Positions 34,928-39,545 of a stretch of 39,545 nucleotides of DNA are shown in pieces. Location of the stretch: contig SABV01000006.1 in NCBI GenBank assembly GCA_009928855.1, positions 1 through 39,545 of the forward strand, given 5' to 3'. A program made the translations under genes and the position numbers. The DNA is from Erysipelotrichia bacterium. GTDB taxonomy: Bacteria > Muiribacteriota > Ozemobacteria > Ozemobacterales > Ozemobacteraceae. Position 1 is the stretch's first letter. Every line of letters starts with the position of its first letter. The notes below the pieces were generated by a model. That model worked only from the letters and a program-made list of their open reading frames with translations. It ran no database searches and had not been told where the DNA came from.

Positions 34928-36700
34928 ATGACTTACAAGGGCCTTTTTATTCTGCTGCTGACACTGCTCGTCACAGCAGCCGGTGCAAATACTGATCCTA
35001 ATTTTTCTTTTTCTGCAACACAGAGCCAAAGTAAACCAGAAGAAATTATTATTAAAGCCGTTGTCTCAGCAGGGCATATGCTTTACCGAAACCAGCTGTT
35101 CTTCGAAGCTTCTGTCGGCAAACTCAATATTTCGTGGGCAGAATCGACAAACAAAAAAGACCCATTTGGAGACGGCACAGTAGACGTCTACCCAGAGGGC
35201 ACCCACACATTTTCGCTGCTGGTTTTGAATGAAGATCAACTCAAAGAAATGACTCTGACTATCAAATACCAGGGCTGTTCTGCGCTAACCTGTTACATGC
35301 CGACAAAAAAACAGTTTGATTTCAGTTTCGACCCACCGCTAGCATCTCGAACACATCAAAAGCCAATTACTTTGTCTGCCGCGCCACAAACTCTCGCCAC
35401 CCAGACTGCACCGGTAAAAATAGAAATGTCGCAAATTACGGTTGATTTTTCGGCGGCACTGAAAAATCAGGGCATATATTGGGTTTTGTTATTATCACTG
35501 CTCGGAGGCCTTCTTGTAAGCCTTACTCCATGTGTTTATCCAATGATTCCGATAACCCTGTCGATTATTGGCAGCAGAAATGAAAACGTCAGTTTTTATA
35601 AGGGTCTGGGCCTTTCAGCCACCTACGTTGCCGGCCTGTCGTTGACTTATGCTCTATTGGGCCTTGCCGCCGCAACTTTTGGCGCACAAATTCGCAGCTT
35701 TACTCAGGGAAGTCTTTTTCAGGGCCTTGTCTCGATAATCTTTTTTCTTCTGGCTCTCTCGATGTTCGATTTGATATTGATCCAGGTGCCTGCCGGATTG
35801 CGAGACCGGCTAAATAACATAAAAAAAACAGGTTCTGGCGGCATCTTTGTCATGGGAATGGTTTCTGGGCTCATGGCCTCGCCATGTGTCGCCGCGCCAT
35901 TAGCCGGCATTCTTGCCTTTATTGCGACCACGGGCAACCAGCTGCTTGGATTTCTCATGCTGTTGCTGTTCGCATGGGGCATGAGTCTGCCCCTGCTGCT
36001 GATAGGAGCATTTTCGGGTTCTCTAAATGCCGTTCCCAAAGCCGGCGAGTGGATGAACAAGGTAAAAGAATTTTATGGTTTTCTGCTGCTGGCGGCAGCG
36101 CTCTATTTTGCACAACCCCTGATTGGCATAGCGTGGGTCGAACTTGGCATTGCTGCTCTTCTTGCTTCATTCGCTGCCTTTTTAGGGCTTTTTTCAGATA
36201 TCCCGACAGACGCCGGACTACGCCCGCGCGTCTTTAAAAGCTTCGGAGCAGTAGCACTCGCGGTGGCCTGTGCCTTTGCCATCAGTGCTGCTGCTCAATG
36301 GGGTTGTCTGTGCCTGCCCAGGTCAGAATCTCTGAAGCAGATAGAAAAAGCCGAAACATTCTGGCAACACAATTTACAAAAAGCCATGGCAGAAGCAAAA
36401 ACATCAAACAGGCCTCTTTTTATCGACTTTAGAGCCGACTGGTGTTCTGTCTGTAAGGATCTTGAGCTAAATGTTTTTCCGCAACCCGAGATCAGATCTC
36501 TTCTGCAAAAAATGATACCCGTAAAAATAGACGCAACCAGCCCCGATGATGCAACCAATGAAATTCTCAAGCAATACGGCATTATTGGTCTGCCGACATT
36601 ACTGATTTTGCGCTCAGACGGCCAGGAAATGCAAAATCTGAGAACAGTCGGCTATATTTCTTCAGAGCAACTCGCAAAGAAGCTACGCTCTGCCCTTTGA
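34928..36700 (+). CDS. dsbD: Thiol:disulfide interchange protein DsbD
   Basis: 590 aa; alpha-domain 'YQGCSALTCYMP', membrane domain 'SLTPCVYPMIPITLSIIG' and 'GLMASPCVAAPLAGIL', thioredoxin-like 'FIDFRADWCSVCKDLE': all six redox Cys positions present. Confidence 0.96.
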   Translation: MTYKGLFILLLTLLVTAAGANTDPNFSFSATQSQSKPEEIIIKAVVSAGHMLYRNQLFFEASVGKLNISWAESTNKKDPFGDGTVDVYPEGTHTFSLLVLNEDQLKEMTLTIKYQGCSALTCYMPTKKQFDFSFDPPLASRTHQKPITLSAAPQTLATQTAPVKIEMSQITVDFSAALKNQGIYWVLLLSLLGGLLVSLTPCVYPMIPITLSIIGSRNENVSFYKGLGLSATYVAGLSLTYALLGLAAATFGAQIRSFTQGSLFQGLVSIIFFLLALSMFDLILIQVPAGLRDRLNNIKKTGSGGIFVMGMVSGLMASPCVAAPLAGILAFIATTGNQLLGFLMLLLFAWGMSLPLLLIGAFSGSLNAVPKAGEWMNKVKEFYGFLLLAAALYFAQPLIGIAWVELGIAALLASFAAFLGLFSDIPTDAGLRPRVFKSFGAVALAVACAFAISAAAQWGCLCLPRSESLKQIEKAETFWQHNLQKAMAEAKTSNRPLFIDFRADWCSVCKDLELNVFPQPEIRSLLQKMIPVKIDATSPDDATNEILKQYGIIGLPTLLILRSDGQEMQNLRTVGYISSEQLAKKLRSAL

Positions 36701-36706
36701 TATTTT

Positions 36707-37474
36707 TTACAGTCCGGTGGGAAGGTCGATAAACTCAAAAGCAAGTTCAAATTTATCGGCCAGGTGCTTGCCTAAAGCTTTGACGCCAAAAGTTTCAGTG
36801 GCATAATGACCGGCTGATATCATATGAACCTGGCGATCTCTGCATGAAGCAACGGCCTGGTGGATTATCTCACCGGTTAAAATTGCATCGACCTCGCCGT
36901 TGTAAACCATGGGGTCAGTAACAGTGCTCCAGCCGCCGCCAGAGATAATGCCAAGGTTGCGCAATCTGGCCGCACCAAAGTCAAGATGAGTAACTATCGG
37001 CCCAATCTCTTTTTCTATTTTCTTTTTTAAATCAGCAACAGAGATCGGCTTTGCAAATTCAGCCAGCACTCCGACTGCGTTGCCACGGCTTCCTCCAAAC
37101 GGCGCAACAACCCTGGCTTTCAGTAAGCCGGCAATAAGCGCGTTGTTACCAAATTGTGGATGAGCATCGAGAGGAAGATGCATGGCAAACAGGTTAAGGT
37201 TGCCTGCCAATAAAGATTTTACAATTTTCAGATTTATACGATCAAGGCGGCTCCATTCGCCCCCTTTCCAGAAAAGGCCATGATGAACCACTGCAAAATC
37301 GGCCCCACGCCTCGTAGCTTCAGCAAAAAATTCCACCGTAGCATCTACGCCGGCAGCAATCTTTGTTACTTTCTCGCTGCCTTCGAACTGCAAACCATTG
37401 TATGAGTAGTCTGGAAAATTGACTTCAGCAAACAGTTCGTTGATATATTTTACAATTTCGCTACGTTGAGTCAT
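36707..37474 (-). CDS. Nif3-like dinuclear metal center (GTP cyclohydrolase I type 2 homolog) protein
   Basis: 'YSYNGLQFEGSEKVTKIAAGVDATVEFFAEATRRGADFAVVHHGLFWKGG...NLNLFAMHLPLDAHPQFGNNALIA'; ORF opens at 37504, ATG at 37474 with AAAGGAGC upstream. Confidence 0.93.
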   Translation of the reverse strand: MTQRSEIVKYINELFAEVNFPDYSYNGLQFEGSEKVTKIAAGVDATVEFFAEATRRGADFAVVHHGLFWKGGEWSRLDRINLKIVKSLLAGNLNLFAMHLPLDAHPQFGNNALIAGLLKARVVAPFGGSRGNAVGVLAEFAKPISVADLKKKIEKEIGPIVTHLDFGAARLRNLGIISGGGWSTVTDPMVYNGEVDAILTGEIIHQAVASCRDRQVHMISAGHYATETFGVKALGKHLADKFELAFEFIDLPTGL

Positions 37475-37500
37475 TCTAAACGCTCCTTTATTTTGTGCAG

Positions 37501-39195
37501 TCACCAGTTTGAAATATGGTATGAATTGCTCAAATTTACCTTTAAATCAGGCCTGGTTGAGGTAAAATCGATACTCACGCGCGACCTTTTTTCGACGCCG
37601 ATATAGTCAAAAAGTATCTGGTCGCTGAGCAGATTGCCAAAGTAAGCCCATTGCATATTGGTTTGCAGAGTAACGTCTATCGGCACCCAGCCCTTGCCCT
37701 TAAAAAACACCTCGCACCACGCGTGCCCAACGGCTGTTTCTTTATTCATTAATTCAGCCTTAACCAGAAACCCGGTAGCAATTCTAGCCGGAATACCGTG
37801 CTTCAGGCACAGCGCTGCCATCAGTCGTGCGAATTCAGTGCAGTCACAATTATCAGGGTTTGCCAGCGCCCATTCGACAGAAAAATCTTCGAAGTTTTCT
37901 TTGTATCTAAGGCCGTTTGCGACAGCAATCGCAGCATTTTGAACATAGTTACCGGGCATTTTCGAGATTTTATCAGCGAGAGCCGAGAGAACAGGGTGCT
38001 CCAGACTCATTAGAGGATCGCCGCAAAGAATCTTCAAGTCAGGGATTTGCGCATTTGAGGCAGGCATGCAGCTACCAAGCATTGCCATGGTCTTGATTCT
38101 GTATGTGAGTCTCAGCGTAAACTCTGGCGAAAGAATTTCTTTATTTGCCCCAATACGAAGTCTCAGACCTTCCTTAGCATCAACATTGGCCTTATAAACG
38201 GTTCCTCGCGAAATAAACTCGGCCTTTACCAGATCGGCAAACTGATGATCTGCAATGTCAACAACGGGTTTAATAAGAAAATCAAGTTTATCAAGAGCCG
38301 AAGGCTGGCTGATCTTGATTCCGATAGACTCTACAAATCTATAGTCGCCTGGCCGCAAAGAAGCAAGTATGCGTTCAAGACTCAGGCGATTGAGCACATC
38401 AGGAAAGCGCTGCAGAACCGCCCGGCAATCGGATTCAAGCCCTTCAAGCTGGCCGGCAAAATAACGTGCGCGGATCCAGGCGTCATGAACGTAACCCTTT
38501 TGATCTGTGGCCCTGGCAGTATTAAAAGACCTGATAGCCGGGTTATAGTCTTTACGTTCGAGGTATTGCAAACCAAGAAGGTAAAACGGATATGGATCAT
38601 TAGTGGCTTTATGAGCATATTTTTTGAGAAGTTCAAAGGCATCGTCATCATACCCGGCCTGTTCAAAGGCGGTAGCGAGAGCCATCGCAACCGACGTATC
38701 TTCAGGAGAGACCTTGAACGCGTGATCGAGGTAAGGAAGGGCCTGTTCAGGGTTTTTAAGCTCATTCAGATAGATAAGGCCAACAATATAAGGCGCCTGA
38801 AAATCGTTTTCATTAATCGCCATAACAGTTCTCGCAACCTTGATTGCTTCTTCCTCGCGTCCTTTGATGCGCCGAAGAGCGATCAGTCGATTGCTCCAGA
38901 AGCCTTTTTCGGATGGCACCAACTGACAGGCTCTGGCAAAAAGATTGCCGGCCCTGACAAAATCATTGGCGCGCATGGCTTCCAGGGCCTGGTTGTTCAG
39001 TTCTACCCCTGAATTGTATTGATCCACAGAGGGGTCGCCAAAATCTACTTCAGGCAGCTCCCCTACCGGTCTGGCAACATAGCGTTTTACCGGCTCAGAT
39101 TGAGGAAAAAAATGAGCCAACAAAGTTGCATCGGCAAACGCCGCACCTGTCAGCAATAAAATCAAACTCAATAATGCAAATACGGATATCTTCAT
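37501..39195 (-). CDS. Exported TPR + transglutaminase-like (cysteine protease superfamily) protein
   Basis: 564 aa; signal peptide; TPR-like repeats; 'DNCDCTEFARLMAALCLKHGIPARIATGFLV...GHAWCEVFFKGKGWVPIDVT' with Cys-His-Asp triad pattern. Confidence 0.9.
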   Translation of the reverse strand: MKISVFALLSLILLLTGAAFADATLLAHFFPQSEPVKRYVARPVGELPEVDFGDPSVDQYNSGVELNNQALEAMRANDFVRAGNLFARACQLVPSEKGFWSNRLIALRRIKGREEEAIKVARTVMAINENDFQAPYIVGLIYLNELKNPEQALPYLDHAFKVSPEDTSVAMALATAFEQAGYDDDAFELLKKYAHKATNDPYPFYLLGLQYLERKDYNPAIRSFNTARATDQKGYVHDAWIRARYFAGQLEGLESDCRAVLQRFPDVLNRLSLERILASLRPGDYRFVESIGIKISQPSALDKLDFLIKPVVDIADHQFADLVKAEFISRGTVYKANVDAKEGLRLRIGANKEILSPEFTLRLTYRIKTMAMLGSCMPASNAQIPDLKILCGDPLMSLEHPVLSALADKISKMPGNYVQNAAIAVANGLRYKENFEDFSVEWALANPDNCDCTEFARLMAALCLKHGIPARIATGFLVKAELMNKETAVGHAWCEVFFKGKGWVPIDVTLQTNMQWAYFGNLLSDQILFDYIGVEKRSRVSIDFTSTRPDLKVNLSNSYHISNW

Positions 39196-39242
39196 ATTTC
39201 AGTTATCTTACCATCAGAAGCAAGCTATAACAAGCATCAACT

Positions 39243-39545
39243 CTACTCGACAGAAATTTCGAGTCTTTCGTAAAGAGTTCTAATCTCGGCGTTATCAGGC
39301 CGGGCAAACACAATCTTTTTGCGAGCATATTTAAAATAGGGGAAAAGTCCCAGCGCTTCGGTGCCATCGCGAGATACCAGAACTACTTCGCCTGGTGGCA
39401 ATTCTAGCGCAGGGCGTTTGTCGGCGGCCAGAACAGTAGCCTCAGGGCCACTCAGATCAGCAAAAGGCTCACGGGCACCTGCGGGAGCCTTCATAACCAG
39501 TTTATTGGCGAGAATAGATTTTACACCAAGCAGAATTTCTATCAA
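39243..39545 (-). CDS. C-terminal part of an unidentified CDS (runs off window)
   Basis: Open frame to the window edge; no recognised motif. Confidence 0.5.
   Translation of the reverse strand: MIEILLGVKSILANKLVMKAPAGAREPFADLSGPEATVLAADKRPALELPPGEVVLVSRDGTEALGLFPYFKYARKKIVFARPDNAEIRTLYERLEISVE

Noticed and set aside
38245-39012. 255-aa plus-strand ORF opposite the TPR-transglutaminase gene
   Set aside because: Shadow ORF of a confident exported CDS; basic, low-information sequence with no domain.
1-39545. CRISPR arrays, tRNA/rRNA genes, transposases, integrases, phage genes
   Set aside because: None seen: no regularly spaced repeats, no cloverleaf or conserved rRNA segments noticed, and no mobile-element proteins among the ORFs.

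Overview
The window is a chromosomal housekeeping region of an apparently diderm (LPS-type) bacterium. I see no mobile elements, CRISPR arrays, tRNAs or rRNAs. The left end carries the conserved rpmH-rnpA-yidD-yidC-jag-mnmE cluster on the minus strand, with a near-consensus sigma70 promoter but no dnaA beside it. Next come an M18 aminopeptidase, holA, rpsT, and a secreted propeller-like protein paired with an SH3-M23 peptidase. A long plus-strand run (9.7-20.2 kb) encodes three tightly coupled GAF-rich signalling proteins (PP2C/SpoIIE-type phosphatase, GGDEF diguanylate cyclase, HD-GYP phosphodiesterase), then a DHH-like/CBS/tRNA nucleotidyltransferase fusion and an M50 site-2 protease. After that are ferritin, an HD-domain protein, rarA, a secreted Cys-motif protein, O-antigen ligase, GT4 glycosyltransferase, DUF885 protease and a HIT protein. 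A second long plus-strand run (29.0-36.7 kb) contains several unassigned small proteins, a zinc-ribbon/TPR membrane protein, a TPR protein with an internal pseudopilin-like Cys module, nadK and dsbD. The right end has a Nif3-like protein, a TPR-transglutaminase protein and a truncated CDS. The best leads are the three-output GAF signalling cassette, the degenerate DHH module fused to a tRNA nucleotidyltransferase, the pseudopilin-like module inside a TPR protein, and a secreted protein with an Ada/nuclease-tail-like Cys motif. I do not see a clear-cut new defence or mobile system. All family calls are from motif recognition by eye; no database search was run.
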